Below, piece after piece: positions 11,758-20,028 of a stretch of 64,000 nt of DNA. The stretch covers positions 2,723,001-2,787,000 of the forward strand of contig NC_014551.1 in NCBI RefSeq assembly GCF_000196735.1, read 5' to 3'. This DNA comes from Bacillus amyloliquefaciens DSM 7 = ATCC 23350. Lineage in GTDB: Bacteria; Bacillota; Bacilli; Bacillales; Bacillaceae. The translations under genes were made by a program, and so were the position numbers. The notes beneath the pieces were generated by a model. The model had not been told where the DNA came from. It saw only the letters and a list, made by a program, of their open reading frames with translations, and made no database searches. Each line of letters begins with the position of its first letter. Within the stretch, counting starts at the first letter, position 1.

Positions 11758-13251
11758 TCAAATCCCTCCCAACCGGTATAATACGTCATTCCATTTCAGC
11801 TCTTTTTTCAGCTCGCGTATTTCAGTATTGCGGGAAATAAAGATGCTTTCAATGCCCGCCATCTCGGCCCAATCAAGCATCTGTTCAGCCGTAAGCCGGA
11901 AAGACATGCAGGTATGATGAGCGCCTCCCGCCAAAATCCATGCTTCCGCAGCTGTTTTCAGCGATGGCTCAGGCTTCCACAGCAACCGCGCCACAGGGAG
12001 ATTCGGCATGTCGTGATCAATTTCCCTGCCTTCCGCTTCATTCAGAACGAGACGGAACCGCCCTCCGATATCAATGATGCTGGCGATGATGGCTGAACCG
12101 CCGATTCCGTTAAAGACCAGCCGGGCAGGGTCTTCTTTGCCTCCGATTGAGAGAGGGTGTACTTCGATTTTCGGCTGATCGAGAGCGACTGTCGGGCATA
12201 CTTCAAGCATATGTGATCCGAGAATCATCGCACGGCCCGGTTCAAAATGGTACGTATAATCTTCCATGAAGGAGGTTTGTTGTCCGTCCGCCATTATTTT
12301 CATCATCCGCACCAGGGCAGCCGTTTTCCAATCGCCTTCGCCCGCAAATCCGTACCCTTTTTCCATAAGACGCTGAACGGCAAGCCCCGGAAGCTGCTTC
12401 ATTCCGTGCAGCACCTCAAAGGAAGTCGTAAACGCCGTATATCCGCCCCGCTCAAGAAAGGCTGTTAATCCGAGTTCGATTTTCGCCTGTTCTTTAATAG
12501 AAGAAACTTTTGCTTCATCCTGTTTCGTTTCGTCGCTGATGACATACAACTTGTCGTATTCTTCATAAAGCGCTTCCATTTCAGCATCAGTGACGCTGTT
12601 CATCACTTCGGTAAGATCGCCGATTCCGTATCCGTCTACCTGCCAGCCGAATTGAATGTGAGCGCCGACTTTGTCTCCGTCAGTAACGGCTACATTCCGC
12701 ATATTGTCGCCGAACCGGGCTACTTTAATATGCCTGCTTTCATTCCAAGCGGCAGCAGTGTTCATCCATTGTGAAATGTCGCGTTTGACTTCCTCATCAT
12801 CCCAATAGCCCGCAATGATTTTTCTCGTCTGCCCCATTCTTGACTGGATATATCCGTATTCCCGGTCTCCGTGAGCGGATTGGTTGCTGTTCATAAAATC
12901 CATATCAATCGTTTCCCACGGGATATCGCGGTGATATTGGGTATGCAGATGAAGCATCGGCTTTTGAAAGGCGGAAAGACCTTCAATCCACATTTTCGCG
13001 GGAGAAAATGTATGCATCCACGTCACGACCCCGGCGCAGTTTTCTTGATACTGTGCTTCCCGCAAAACCTCTCTGATTGTTTCAGATGACGTGACAACCG
13101 GTTTATGCCTGATCTTATATCTTGATGACACCCCGCTGAGACCGTCACATATCCCTTTTGCATGTTTATCGACAAGCTGAAGTGTTTCCTCTCCATATAA
13201 GTGCTGGCTTCCCGTTATAAACCAAAATTCATATTCCTTGTTCTGAAGCAC
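11758..13251 (-). CDS. araA: L-arabinose isomerase
   Basis: A 497-residue isomerase converting L-arabinose to L-ribulose, first enzyme of the pathway. The sequence is colinear with B. subtilis AraA from YEFWF near the start to the last 15 residues. Catalytic-region motifs such as [23 protein letters not shown] and the metal-binding histidine segment SHMLEVCP are present. GTG at 13251 is preferred over an ATG two codons earlier: GGGAAGGGG lies 8 bases before the GTG but only about 2 before the ATG, and the GTG gives the usual N-terminus. It is first in the ara operon and directly behind the AraR-controlled promoter. Confidence 0.93.
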   Translation of the reverse strand: MLQNKEYEFWFITGSQHLYGEETLQLVDKHAKGICDGLSGVSSRYKIRHKPVVTSSETIREVLREAQYQENCAGVVTWMHTFSPAKMWIEGLSAFQKPMLHLHTQYHRDIPWETIDMDFMNSNQSAHGDREYGYIQSRMGQTRKIIAGYWDDEEVKRDISQWMNTAAAWNESRHIKVARFGDNMRNVAVTDGDKVGAHIQFGWQVDGYGIGDLTEVMNSVTDAEMEALYEEYDKLYVISDETKQDEAKVSSIKEQAKIELGLTAFLERGGYTAFTTSFEVLHGMKQLPGLAVQRLMEKGYGFAGEGDWKTAALVRMMKIMADGQQTSFMEDYTYHFEPGRAMILGSHMLEVCPTVALDQPKIEVHPLSIGGKEDPARLVFNGIGGSAIIASIIDIGGRFRLVLNEAEGREIDHDMPNLPVARLLWKPEPSLKTAAEAWILAGGAHHTCMSFRLTAEQMLDWAEMAGIESIFISRNTEIRELKKELKWNDVLYRLGGI

Positions 13252-13293
13252 ATTCATTTCCCCTTCCCATCAAAATAAGGCGCTCGCATTTAA

Positions 13294-13309
13294 AAATATA
13301 CGTACGAAT
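13294..13309 (-). promoter_or_regulatory. AraR operator (proximal to araA)
   Basis: The 16-mer AAATATACGTACGAAT is a near-palindrome close to the AraR consensus ATTTGTACGTACAAAT. It lies in the araA leader downstream of the transcription start. Its centre is exactly 42 bp from the second operator, four helical turns, as expected for cooperative AraR binding with DNA looping. Confidence 0.8.
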
Positions 13310-13335
13310 ATAAAATATAAAACTTCTATCCTTTT

Positions 13336-13351
13336 ATTTGTACGAACAACT
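13336..13351 (-). promoter_or_regulatory. AraR operator (overlapping transcription start)
   Basis: ATTTGTACGAACAACT matches the left half of the AraR consensus perfectly and the right half partly. It overlaps the predicted +1 region of the araA promoter, so AraR bound here would block initiation; arabinose releases it. Confidence 0.78.
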
Positions 13352-13353
13352 TC

Positions 13354-13383
13354 ATTATAGTTAAGGAGGAATCAAACTGTCAA
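13354..13383 (-). promoter_or_regulatory. Sigma-A promoter of the ara operon
   Basis: On the minus strand a perfect -35 TTGACA (13383-13378) and a perfect -10 TATAAT (13359-13354) are separated by 18 bp. Transcription should begin near 13347 and give a leader of about 96 bases. Such a strong core promoter fits a system held off by a repressor. Confidence 0.85.
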
Positions 13384-13398
13384 TCTTTTATTGCAAGT

Positions 13399-13423
13399 AA
13401 AAAGCCGGACCATATGCCCGGCT
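13399..13423 (-). terminator. Terminator of abnA
   Basis: Minus-strand stem AGCCGG/CCGGCT (13423-13418 with 13408-13403) is followed by five T. It lies between the abnA stop and the -35 of the ara operon, only 15 bp from the latter. Confidence 0.8.
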
Positions 13424-13429
13424 GCTCAA

Positions 13430-14395
13430 TTAATAGGAAGGCCAGCCTGAACTCCAGTTGATATCATTGATGAGCATCTTCGGAATCCCGCTGTCTTCGG
13501 CATCATACGCATGGCGCACTAAAATATTCCCGTTCACAATGTCTTGACCGCCCGGGCCTTTCCAGCGGTCATTGCCGGAATCAAGAATTGTGCCTCCGCC
13601 TTCTGACATGCTTTTCCCGCTTTTATCAAGATATGGGCCGGTGATGCTTTTGGATCTTCCATAAGCGATTTTGTACGTACTATTCACGCCTGAACAGCAT
13701 TTATCAAATGACACCATTAAATAATAGTAGCCGTTCTGATAGGTGATGGCCGGCGCTTCCAAAGCTCCGCCGTTATTCGGCCTGGCAGCGATGGAGTAAA
13801 GTGATCCCGTCGGTTTCATTGTGTTTTTATCAAGCCTTGTCAGCTTGATGCCGCTCCAGAAAGAACCGAAAGCAAGCCAAGGGTTTCCGTCCTTATCAAT
13901 TGTCAGCTCCGGATCAATCGCATTGTAATCATTTGCGCTTGTCGAACGGATGACGAGCCCTTCATCCTTCCAGTTTCCTGAGCTGAGACTTGTTGATGAA
14001 GCGAGACCGATTGCGGAGGTATTTTTGCCGAATGAAGAAACGGCATAATACAGCCAATACTTTCCATTATAATATTGAACATCGGGAGCCCATTGATTCA
14101 GCCCGTAATTCGGCACGTAATTGCTCCACCATGACAGCGGGGAAGTAAAGATTGATTTTTGAACGGTCCATACGCCGCCGCTGCCCTCCTTTAAGACACG
14201 AAGCCCCCGCTCACCTTCCAAACCGGTTCCGAAAGCGTACCACGTGTTTCCTTCTTTCGCCATCGTCGGATCGTGAAGCAATTCATTTGATGCCCCCCAA
14301 AACGCGGCAGATGCCGGAGATGAAGACATCAGCAGCAGCCCGGCTGTAACGGCTGCGCACGAAAAGCGGATCAAGCGTTTGAATCTGTTTTTCAT
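13430..14395 (-). CDS. abnA: Secreted endo-1,5-alpha-L-arabinanase, GH43
   Basis: A 321-residue secreted enzyme that cuts the alpha-1,5 backbone of plant arabinan. Residues 1-30 form a signal peptide (basic MKNRFKR, hydrophobic core, cleavage after SPASA). The five-bladed GH43 propeller carries the expected acids: Asp42 (LLHDPTM, base), Asp161 (NAIDPEL, pKa modulator) and Glu213 (ALEAPA, acid). GGGAGGGG precedes the ATG. It is monocistronic, with its own AraR box, cre site and terminator, directly upstream of the ara operon whose transporter takes up its products. Confidence 0.95.
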   Translation of the reverse strand: MKNRFKRLIRFSCAAVTAGLLLMSSSPASAAFWGASNELLHDPTMAKEGNTWYAFGTGLEGERGLRVLKEGSGGVWTVQKSIFTSPLSWWSNYVPNYGLNQWAPDVQYYNGKYWLYYAVSSFGKNTSAIGLASSTSLSSGNWKDEGLVIRSTSANDYNAIDPELTIDKDGNPWLAFGSFWSGIKLTRLDKNTMKPTGSLYSIAARPNNGGALEAPAITYQNGYYYLMVSFDKCCSGVNSTYKIAYGRSKSITGPYLDKSGKSMSEGGGTILDSGNDRWKGPGGQDIVNGNILVRHAYDAEDSGIPKMLINDINWSSGWPSY

Positions 14396-14412
14396 TTCAT
14401 AACCCCTCCCTT

Positions 14413-14426
14413 TTTAAGCGCTTACA
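14413..14426 (-). promoter_or_regulatory. cre site (CcpA) in the abnA leader
   Basis: Minus-strand TGTAAGCGCTTAAA matches the catabolite response element TGWAARCGYTTWNC at 13 of 14 positions. It lies about 30-43 bases downstream of the predicted start of transcription, between promoter and ribosome site, a roadblock position. Confidence 0.8.
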
Positions 14427-14459
14427 AAATACGTTGTCAGATTTTTCTGTGTCTTTCTT

Positions 14460-14488
14460 ATTGTAGCCGCAGGGCTCATATTTGTACA
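14460..14488 (-). promoter_or_regulatory. Sigma-A promoter of abnA
   Basis: Candidate -35 TGTACA (14488-14483) and -10 TACAAT (14465-14460) on the minus strand with a 17-bp spacer. The -35 lies inside the AraR box, which explains how AraR would repress it. Confidence 0.6.
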
Positions 14489-14495
14489 GACAAAA
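14480..14495 (-). promoter_or_regulatory. AraR operator of abnA
   Basis: ATTTGTACAGACAAAA matches the AraR consensus at 13 of 16 positions. It overlaps the -35 of the abnA promoter and also the T tract of the ysdC terminator. Confidence 0.7.
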
Positions 14496-14525
14496 AAAAG
14501 AATCTGCTTAAAAAAGCAGATTCTT
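14492..14525 (-). terminator. Terminator of ysdC
   Basis: A perfect 12-bp stem (14525-14514 with 14509-14498) followed by eight T on the minus strand, 9 bases after the ysdC stop. Confidence 0.92.
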
Positions 14526-14533
14526 CCGTATCT

Positions 14534-15619
14534 TTATTGATATGTAATACGGTCAACCGTTTCCCGGTCCAATTTTTTAATCACTTCTGTGATCAGTTTT
14601 ACCGTATTCTCGTAATCATCCCGATGCAAAATAGCGGCATGAGTGTGGATGTAGCGCGTTGCGATTGTAATGGACAGCGCCGGCACTCCATTCGCGGTTA
14701 AATGAATGGAACCTGAATCCGTCCCTCCTCCGGCAATGGAATCGAATTGATACGGGATACCAGCTTCTTCCGCCGTATTCACGACAAGATCGCGCAGGCC
14801 TTTGTGAGATACCATTGACGCGTCATACAGAATTATTTGCGGCCCTTCACCGATTTTGCTTTGCGCCTCTTTTTCAGAAATTCCCGGTGTATCTCCGGCA
14901 ATTCCGACATCCACACCGAATGCGATATCAGGCTGGATGGTATGCGCCGCTGTTTTAGCTCCGCGAAGCCCGACTTCTTCCTGAACCGTTCCCACACCGT
15001 ATACTTCATTCGGATGATCGCTGTTTTTCAGATTTTTTAATACATCAATGGCTATCGCACAGCCGATGCGGTTGTCCCATGCTTTCGCCAATAAATGTTT
15101 TTCATTGTTCATCACTGTAAATTCAAAATACGGCACAACCTGGTCCCCCGGAAGAACGCCCCATTCCATCGCTTCTTCACGGCTGGATGCGCCGATATCG
15201 ATGAACATCTCTTTAATATCAGCGGCTTTTTTTCTGGCGTCAGGCGGTAAAATATGAGGCGGCTTCGAACCGATGATCCCAGTGATGTCCCCTTTTTTTG
15301 TAACGACGGTGACACGCTGGGCCAGCATTACCTGAGACCACCAGCCGCCGACGGTTTGAAAACGGAGGAAACCTTTATCAGTGATTTGCGTCACCATAAA
15401 ACCGACTTCGTCTAAATGCCCTGAAATCATGATTTTCGGACCGTTTTCTTTGCCGGTTTTTTTAGCGATTAGGCTTCCCAGCCGGTCTGTTGTGACTTCA
15501 TCGGCAAATGGTTCTATGTATGATTTCATCACTTGTCTTACTTCTCTCTCATTTCCCGGTATCCCTTTTGCGTCCGTTAACGCTTTCAGCATGGTGAGCG
15601 TTTCATCTAATTTTGTCAT
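14534..15619 (-). CDS. ysdC: M42-family aminopeptidase YsdC
   Basis: A 361-residue cytoplasmic metallo-aminopeptidase of the M42 (glutamyl aminopeptidase/endoglucanase-like) family. Zinc-ligand motifs visible are [10 protein letters not shown] near the N-terminus, AWDNRIG, the catalytic [18 protein letters not shown] and the C-terminal TRYIHTHA. The start is set at the ATG at 15619 behind AAAGGAGG; upstream in-frame codons lack a ribosome site. Its physiological substrate is unknown. It is a single-gene unit with its own terminator, divergent from ysdB. Confidence 0.9.
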   Translation of the reverse strand: MTKLDETLTMLKALTDAKGIPGNEREVRQVMKSYIEPFADEVTTDRLGSLIAKKTGKENGPKIMISGHLDEVGFMVTQITDKGFLRFQTVGGWWSQVMLAQRVTVVTKKGDITGIIGSKPPHILPPDARKKAADIKEMFIDIGASSREEAMEWGVLPGDQVVPYFEFTVMNNEKHLLAKAWDNRIGCAIAIDVLKNLKNSDHPNEVYGVGTVQEEVGLRGAKTAAHTIQPDIAFGVDVGIAGDTPGISEKEAQSKIGEGPQIILYDASMVSHKGLRDLVVNTAEEAGIPYQFDSIAGGGTDSGSIHLTANGVPALSITIATRYIHTHAAILHRDDYENTVKLITEVIKKLDRETVDRITYQ

Positions 15620-15732
15620 CAATAAACCTCCTTTTTTTACTACCCTTCTTATTATACAGAACCAATGCTGAAGCATACGATTAATTCGCCTGAAAAACGG
15701 GTAAATGTTTTATATATTTCTTTTTAAAAAAA

Positions 15733-15758
15733 TGAAACCTTTTGTTTTGTTTTTCGTA
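15733..15758 (+). promoter_or_regulatory. Sigma-W promoter of ysdB
   Basis: TGAAAC (15733-15738), a 16-base T-rich spacer and CGTA (15755-15758) match the ECF sigma-W consensus exactly. ysdB is a recognised member of the sigma-W cell-envelope stress regulon in B. subtilis. Confidence 0.88.
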
Positions 15759-15801
15759 TTACATCAGATCATGACAAAGGTGAGGAGGTGCCTTCACACA
15801 T

Positions 15802-16194
15802 ATGGCCATTACAGTATTCAGGATTGTCTTGCTTGCACTTCTTATTTATTTTATTTACATGGCGGTCAAATTCTACGCAAATCCGAAAAGAAAGCTCAGA
15901 CTGGCGCAGTCAAAAGAAAATTTTTATTTTATTGATGAACAGAAAAACACGCGTAAAAATCTCCAGCTTACTTATAAAGGAGTGCTCTTTGAAGGAGAGA
16001 AGCATATCCCCTCCAAAGATCATCCGCTGTTTATTCATACGATATTCGTGTGGACCGAGACTCCGGAAAAGCTGAGCAGCTTTTCTGCAGATGATTATGA
16101 AGAAGTCGAGAGAAAGGTATTGGAGCGGTACCCCAATTGCAAGATTGATTGGGACCAGCCCATCAAAAAAGCAAAAAAAGCAGGCGAGCGCTGA
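15802..16194 (+). CDS. ysdB: Sigma-W-controlled membrane-anchored protein YsdB
   Basis: A 130-residue protein with one N-terminal membrane span (about residues 5-25, Leu/Ile rich) and a charged cytoplasmic-type domain; the function is not known. A GGAGGTG site precedes the ATG, though at 12-13 bases spacing is rather long. The perfect sigma-W promoter 44 bases upstream places it in the response to cell-wall antibiotics and membrane-active agents. It converges on ysdA with a shared hairpin. Confidence 0.88.
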   Translation: MAITVFRIVLLALLIYFIYMAVKFYANPKRKLRLAQSKENFYFIDEQKNTRKNLQLTYKGVLFEGEKHIPSKDHPLFIHTIFVWTETPEKLSSFSADDYEEVERKVLERYPNCKIDWDQPIKKAKKAGER

Positions 16195-16215
16195 GCTCTC
16201 CTGCTTTTTATTTTT
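16177..16215. terminator. Bidirectional terminator between ysdB and ysdA
   Basis: AAAGCAGG (16177-16184) pairs with CCTGCTTT (16200-16207), flanked by an A tract on the left and a T tract on the right. The hairpin overlaps the last codons of ysdB and directly abuts the ysdA stop. Confidence 0.8.
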
Positions 16216-16474
16216 TATACATCAAATAGATCAGCACAAGGGCGGCTTCGGCGAGAAAAAGCATCGGCACCCCGTATAAAAAAGATTTGTGCTTCGTCTT
16301 ATGCCTGAAGGCGCGCATGCCGATCCATACGCCGAGCGAGCCGAACATAGCGGCTGTGAGCCATATCCGCTTCTCTGAGATTCTCCACCTGCGCGCTTTT
16401 GCTCTTCTTTTATCAGCGCCCATAATCCAAAAGCCGTATCCGTTTATCAATACCGCATAAATGAAGAAAGCCAT
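16208..16474 (-). CDS. ysdA: DUF1294 membrane protein YsdA
   Basis: An 88-residue small membrane protein with three probable spans and a basic loop (DKRRAKARRWRISEKR) between the first and second. DUF1294 proteins have no established role. It lies downstream of rplT but is separated from it by that operon's terminator. Confidence 0.85.
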   Translation of the reverse strand: MAFFIYAVLINGYGFWIMGADKRRAKARRWRISEKRIWLTAAMFGSLGVWIGMRAFRHKTKHKSFLYGVPMLFLAEAALVLIYLMYKK

Positions 16475-16492
16475 TGATTGTCACCCTTTACG

Positions 16493-16527
16493 TAAAAAAC
16501 CGCTCCCCGGAAAGAGAGCGGCTTTTT
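16493..16527 (-). terminator. Terminator of infC-rpmI-rplT
   Basis: Minus-strand stem CCGCTC/GAGCGG (16521-16516 with 16505-16500), extended by flanking A-U pairs, is followed by six T. It begins a few bases after the rplT stop. Confidence 0.85.
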
Positions 16528-16531
16528 CAAC

Positions 16532-16903
<372 letters not shown>

Positions 16904-16922
16904 CTAATTGTTCCTTGTCCGA

Positions 16923-17135
<213 letters not shown>

Positions 17136-17657
17136 TTATTGCTTTTCGTTTTTCGGCGCGAGCATTAAGAACATGCTGCGGCCGTCCATTTTTGGTTTTG
17201 TTTCGACTGTCGCAACTTCCGCACATGCTTCAGAGAAACGGTCCAATACGCGCTGGCCGATTTCTTTATGAGTGATTGCGCGCCCTTTAAAGCGGATAGA
17301 AGCTTTCACTTTATCGCCTTTTTCAAGGAATTTAATCGCATTGCGCAATTTCGTGTTAAAGTCATGCTCATCGATCGTCGGACTTAACCGAACTTCTTTT
17401 AAGTTAATGATTTTTTGATTCTTACGTGCTTCTTTTTCCTTTTTCTGCTGCTCGAATCGGAACTTTCCGTAGTCCATGATACGGCAGACAGGCGGTTTTG
17501 CATTTGCTGCAACTAACACAAGGTCAAGATTTGCGCGGCCGGCGATTTCAAGTGCTTCCTGACGGGACTTGATGCCGAGCTGATCGCCATTTTGCCCGAT
17601 TAAACGGACTTCACGTGCACGGATACCCTCATTAACCAATTGATCTTTGCTAATAAT
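17136..17657 (-). CDS. infC: Translation initiation factor IF-3
   Basis: IF-3 binds the 30S subunit, prevents premature 50S joining and checks start codon pairing. The two domains and basic linker ([15 protein letters not shown]) are present. No ATG precedes the conserved [10 protein letters not shown]. The minus strand reads GGAGGTGG, 3 bases, then ATT ATT AGC AAA GAT CAA TTG. The first ATT, 6 bases after GGAGG, gives 173 residues, the usual Bacillus length; the TTG at 17639 has no ribosome site. ATT starts are a known trait of infC and allow autoregulation, because IF-3 discriminates against them. Confidence 0.9.
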   Translation of the reverse strand: MISKDQLVNEGIRAREVRLIGQNGDQLGIKSRQEALEIAGRANLDLVLVAANAKPPVCRIMDYGKFRFEQQKKEKEARKNQKIINLKEVRLSPTIDEHDFNTKLRNAIKFLEKGDKVKASIRFKGRAITHKEIGQRVLDRFSEACAEVATVETKPKMDGRSMFLMLAPKNEKQ

Positions 17658-17865
17658 GAGCCACCTCCATAGTTTCTTCGAATTGATTCACAACGCTTTT
17701 TGACTGCATTCTGCAGGCAAACAAAAAGTGCGGGCATGATAACACACCCACACTACGAACATCTGCATAAATAAAAATGTACGGTCAACCTGCCAACTAC
17801 ATGAATGTGTCAATCAGGTGAGAAGCGGGTGCCTCTGCTTGTGATTTATATTCAATTCAGTAACT
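17658..17865 (-). promoter_or_regulatory. L20-type leader of infC-rpmI-rplT with attenuator
   Basis: The leader is about 200 bases from the predicted start near 17859 to infC. It ends in an attenuator hairpin (about 17755-17726 on the minus strand: GTGTGGGT pairing with GCCCGCAC, then TTTTTG), 70 bases before infC. Upstream bases can form competing long-range pairs. In B. subtilis this leader binds L20 and causes premature termination when L20 is in excess; position, length and terminator agree. Confidence 0.75.
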
Positions 17866-17894
17866 ATTCTACACAATACCGGAACATTAGTCAA
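17866..17894 (-). promoter_or_regulatory. Sigma-A promoter of infC operon
   Basis: Minus-strand -35 TTGACT (17894-17889), 17-bp spacer, -10 TAGAAT (17871-17866). The remaining bases up to the pftB terminator (17895-17999) show no gene or clear motif. Confidence 0.8.
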
Positions 17895-17999
17895 GAATGA
17901 CTTATCCGGATCAACTTTTTCATTTTAACACGGTGCCGGGGTAAGCGCAAGGAAAAATGTGAAATTTTGTTCTTTGCAACCTTTGATGTGCCGGACAAT

Positions 18000-18023
18000 A
18001 AAAAAACCGGGTCTATGACCCGG
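18000..18023 (-). terminator. Terminator of pftAB
   Basis: Perfect 7-bp GC stem CCGGGTC/GACCCGG (18023-18017 with 18013-18007), 3-base loop, then seven T on the minus strand, just after the pftB stop. Confidence 0.92.
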
Positions 18024-18026
18024 GGC

Positions 18027-18710
18027 TTATCCACCGATGAGCTGAACGAATACCGGAATGACCAGCACCGTCACCACTCCTACGACGACAACCGCGATAC
18101 TTGCCATTGCCGCTTCTACCTCTCCCATCTCAATACCGACCGCAACACCAAGTGCGTGACCTGATGTGCCGAGAGCCAGTCCTTTAGAGATCGGGTGCTT
18201 CACTTTAAACATTTTTAAGAACAGAGCGCCCAGGGCATAGACGATCACGGCGTTGAAAATGACGGCGAAAGCGGTGATGTCGGTGATGCCGCCGATCCCT
18301 TTTGACAGCGGAAGGGCAATTGCCGTTGTCGCCGCCTGAGGAAGCATGCTTTTCATAACGGCCGCGTCAAGCTGAATGCCTTTTGCGATCAAATATACTA
18401 TCGTGACTGAGCAGACAGAGCCGACAATAATTGAAGACATGATCTGCCACCAGTATTTTTTCAGCTTGTCACGCTGTTTGTATAAAGGAATGGCAAAAGC
18501 GATCGTCGCGGGCTCCAGGAAGAACTTAATAATGTCTCCGCCGCTTTTATAATCTTCATATGAAAAACCGCCGAGCTTCAGAAAAAGGATGCCGAGCACC
18601 ATCGCGACAAACAGCGGGGTGAAGAGGAAAAAGCCTTTCGTTTTTTTAAATAAATACGTGCCGATGCCGAATGCTGCAAGTGAAACGACAATACCGAAAT
18701 ATGGACTCAT
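18027..18710 (-). CDS. pftB: Pyruvate transporter subunit, LrgB family
   Basis: A 227-residue polytopic LrgB/CidB-family protein (formerly YsbB) with six or more spans and the [25 protein letters not shown] core near the C-terminus, read in parts. With the small LrgA-like PftA it forms the facilitated pyruvate transporter of B. subtilis. Older annotation calls the family antiholin-like. It follows pftA by 12 bases and ends at a strong terminator. Confidence 0.9.
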   Translation of the reverse strand: MSPYFGIVVSLAAFGIGTYLFKKTKGFFLFTPLFVAMVLGILFLKLGGFSYEDYKSGGDIIKFFLEPATIAFAIPLYKQRDKLKKYWWQIMSSIIVGSVCSVTIVYLIAKGIQLDAAVMKSMLPQAATTAIALPLSKGIGGITDITAFAVIFNAVIVYALGALFLKMFKVKHPISKGLALGTSGHALGVAVGIEMGEVEAAMASIAVVVVGVVTVLVIPVFVQLIGG

Positions 18711-18722
18711 CTGTTTTCCCTC

Positions 18723-19163
18723 CTAATGCTGCACAAGTTCATTTTCTTGATTGGAACGGCGCACCGTTTGTTTATCAGCCGAAGTTTCCTTCTGACGTTT
18801 TTGGCTGACAGACAGAATCAGCTGAGAAAAAAGACCCGTCGCCCCTAACAGAATGATGGTGGCGAGTAAGATGACGAGTGCGATCTGCACGCCGTACTGC
18901 TGCATGACGCCAAGTGAATTCATCACGGAGATGCCCGACGGGACAAATAAAAATCCGATCAGTGACGTTAATGATGTTCCCAGCGTTTCTACTTGTTCAA
19001 GCTTAATCACTTTCAGACATAAGAGGACAAATAATAACACCAAACCTACTACAGAAGCGGGTATAGGAATGGGGACAATCGCTGCAATCCCATTAGATAT
19101 GAGCATAATTACGGCAAAAATAAATGCTTGTGTCAGAAATCCGTACACTTTTTTCGCACTCAT
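18723..19163 (-). CDS. pftA: Pyruvate transporter subunit, LrgA family
   Basis: A 146-residue protein (formerly YsbA) with four membrane spans and the LrgA motifs [11 protein letters not shown] and [13 protein letters not shown] three codons earlier lies inside the AGAGGTGA ribosome site, so the ATG at 19163 is the start. The charged C-terminal tail is more variable. It is controlled by LytST (pyruvate sensing) and CcpA, whose sites are visible upstream. Confidence 0.9.
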   Translation of the reverse strand: MSAKKVYGFLTQAFIFAVIMLISNGIAAIVPIPIPASVVGLVLLFVLLCLKVIKLEQVETLGTSLTSLIGFLFVPSGISVMNSLGVMQQYGVQIALVILLATIILLGATGLFSQLILSVSQKRQKETSADKQTVRRSNQENELVQH

Positions 19164-19193
19164 TTTCTTCACCTCTTTCTCTTTGTTAGGTCC

Positions 19194-19222
19194 ATTATAA
19201 AAGAGACACCGATTTATAAAGC
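19194..19222 (-). promoter_or_regulatory. Sigma-A promoter of pftAB
   Basis: A perfect -10 TATAAT (19199-19194) on the minus strand has only a poor -35 (GCTTTA, 17-bp spacer), as expected for an activator-dependent promoter. Confidence 0.7.
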
Positions 19223-19229
19223 GCTTTCA
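19216..19229 (-). promoter_or_regulatory. cre site over the pftAB -35 region
   Basis: Minus-strand TGAAAGCGCTTTAT matches the cre consensus at 13 of 14 positions and covers the -35, so CcpA would repress by blocking polymerase. Confidence 0.8.
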
Positions 19230-19253
19230 TGACAAACGGCAGAATATTCATTC

Positions 19254-19283
19254 TGAAATGCAAAAAACGGCTGTTGAAATGCA
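19254..19283 (-). promoter_or_regulatory. LytT-binding direct repeats upstream of pftAB
   Basis: Two copies of TGCATTTCA on the minus strand (19283-19275 and 19262-19254) start 21 bp apart, two helical turns. LytTR-family regulators bind such direct repeats. They lie about 67-96 bases upstream of the predicted transcription start. Confidence 0.72.
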
Positions 19284-19293
19284 GAAAGCCGCC

Positions 19294-20028
19294 TCATAAA
19301 ATATGAAGCAGCTTTTTTAAGTCTTTTGCGTATGTACGGCTGACGGGAATTTTAGAGCCGTCTTTTAAAATAAGATTGTAGGTCGAATTAAACCACGGAT
19401 GAATCTCCGTAATATGCTCCGTATTCACGATGAACGCGCGGTGCACTCGCAAGAAGCCCGTCTCAGGCAGTTTTTTCTCAATGACCGCCAAGGTTTCGTG
19501 AACGGAATAAGACGCGGCGAAAGTTTTGACGGAAACGTGTCCGTCCTCCATGCCGGCAAAAATAATGTCCTTCGTATCTAAAATAACGATAGATTCGCCG
19601 GCTGATACCGCCAGCTTATGCGCTCCGGCTGCGGACGGCTGTTCTGAGACGGCTTCTGCCCTGTCCTGTTTAACCCTTTTAAACTTTCTGATCGTCTGGC
19701 GGACTCTTTCTTCATCGAAAGGCTTTGTTAAATAATCGAGCGCATCGACTTCAAAGGCTTTTAAAGCAAATTGGTCATACGCCGTCGCAAAAACGACTGC
19801 CGGCGGATTTTTCATGTTTTTCAGCCGTTTGGCAATGTCAAATCCATTTTCTCCTGACAAATCAACATCTAAAAACAGCAGATCCGGTTTTTGATCCATC
19901 ATGCTGTCAAAAGCGGATTCAATATTTTCCGCTTCATTTATATCACTTACTTCATTCGTCCGTTTCAGCAAATAAGCCAATTCATCTCTTGCCAGCATTT
20001 CATCATCAACGATTAACACCTTCAGCAT
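19294..20028 (-). CDS. lytT: Response regulator LytT, LytTR family
   Basis: A 244-residue regulator: receiver domain (about 1-120, phosphorylation site Asp54 in LFLDVDL, conserved DDE at 8-10 and Lys in YLTKPF) and a LytTR DNA-binding domain (about 140-244). Phosphorylated by LytS, it activates pftAB when extracellular pyruvate is sensed. Its start overlaps the end of lytS by 23 bases, implying coupled translation. Confidence 0.94.
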   Translation of the reverse strand: MLKVLIVDDEMLARDELAYLLKRTNEVSDINEAENIESAFDSMMDQKPDLLFLDVDLSGENGFDIAKRLKNMKNPPAVVFATAYDQFALKAFEVDALDYLTKPFDEERVRQTIRKFKRVKQDRAEAVSEQPSAAGAHKLAVSAGESIVILDTKDIIFAGMEDGHVSVKTFAASYSVHETLAVIEKKLPETGFLRVHRAFIVNTEHITEIHPWFNSTYNLILKDGSKIPVSRTYAKDLKKLLHIL

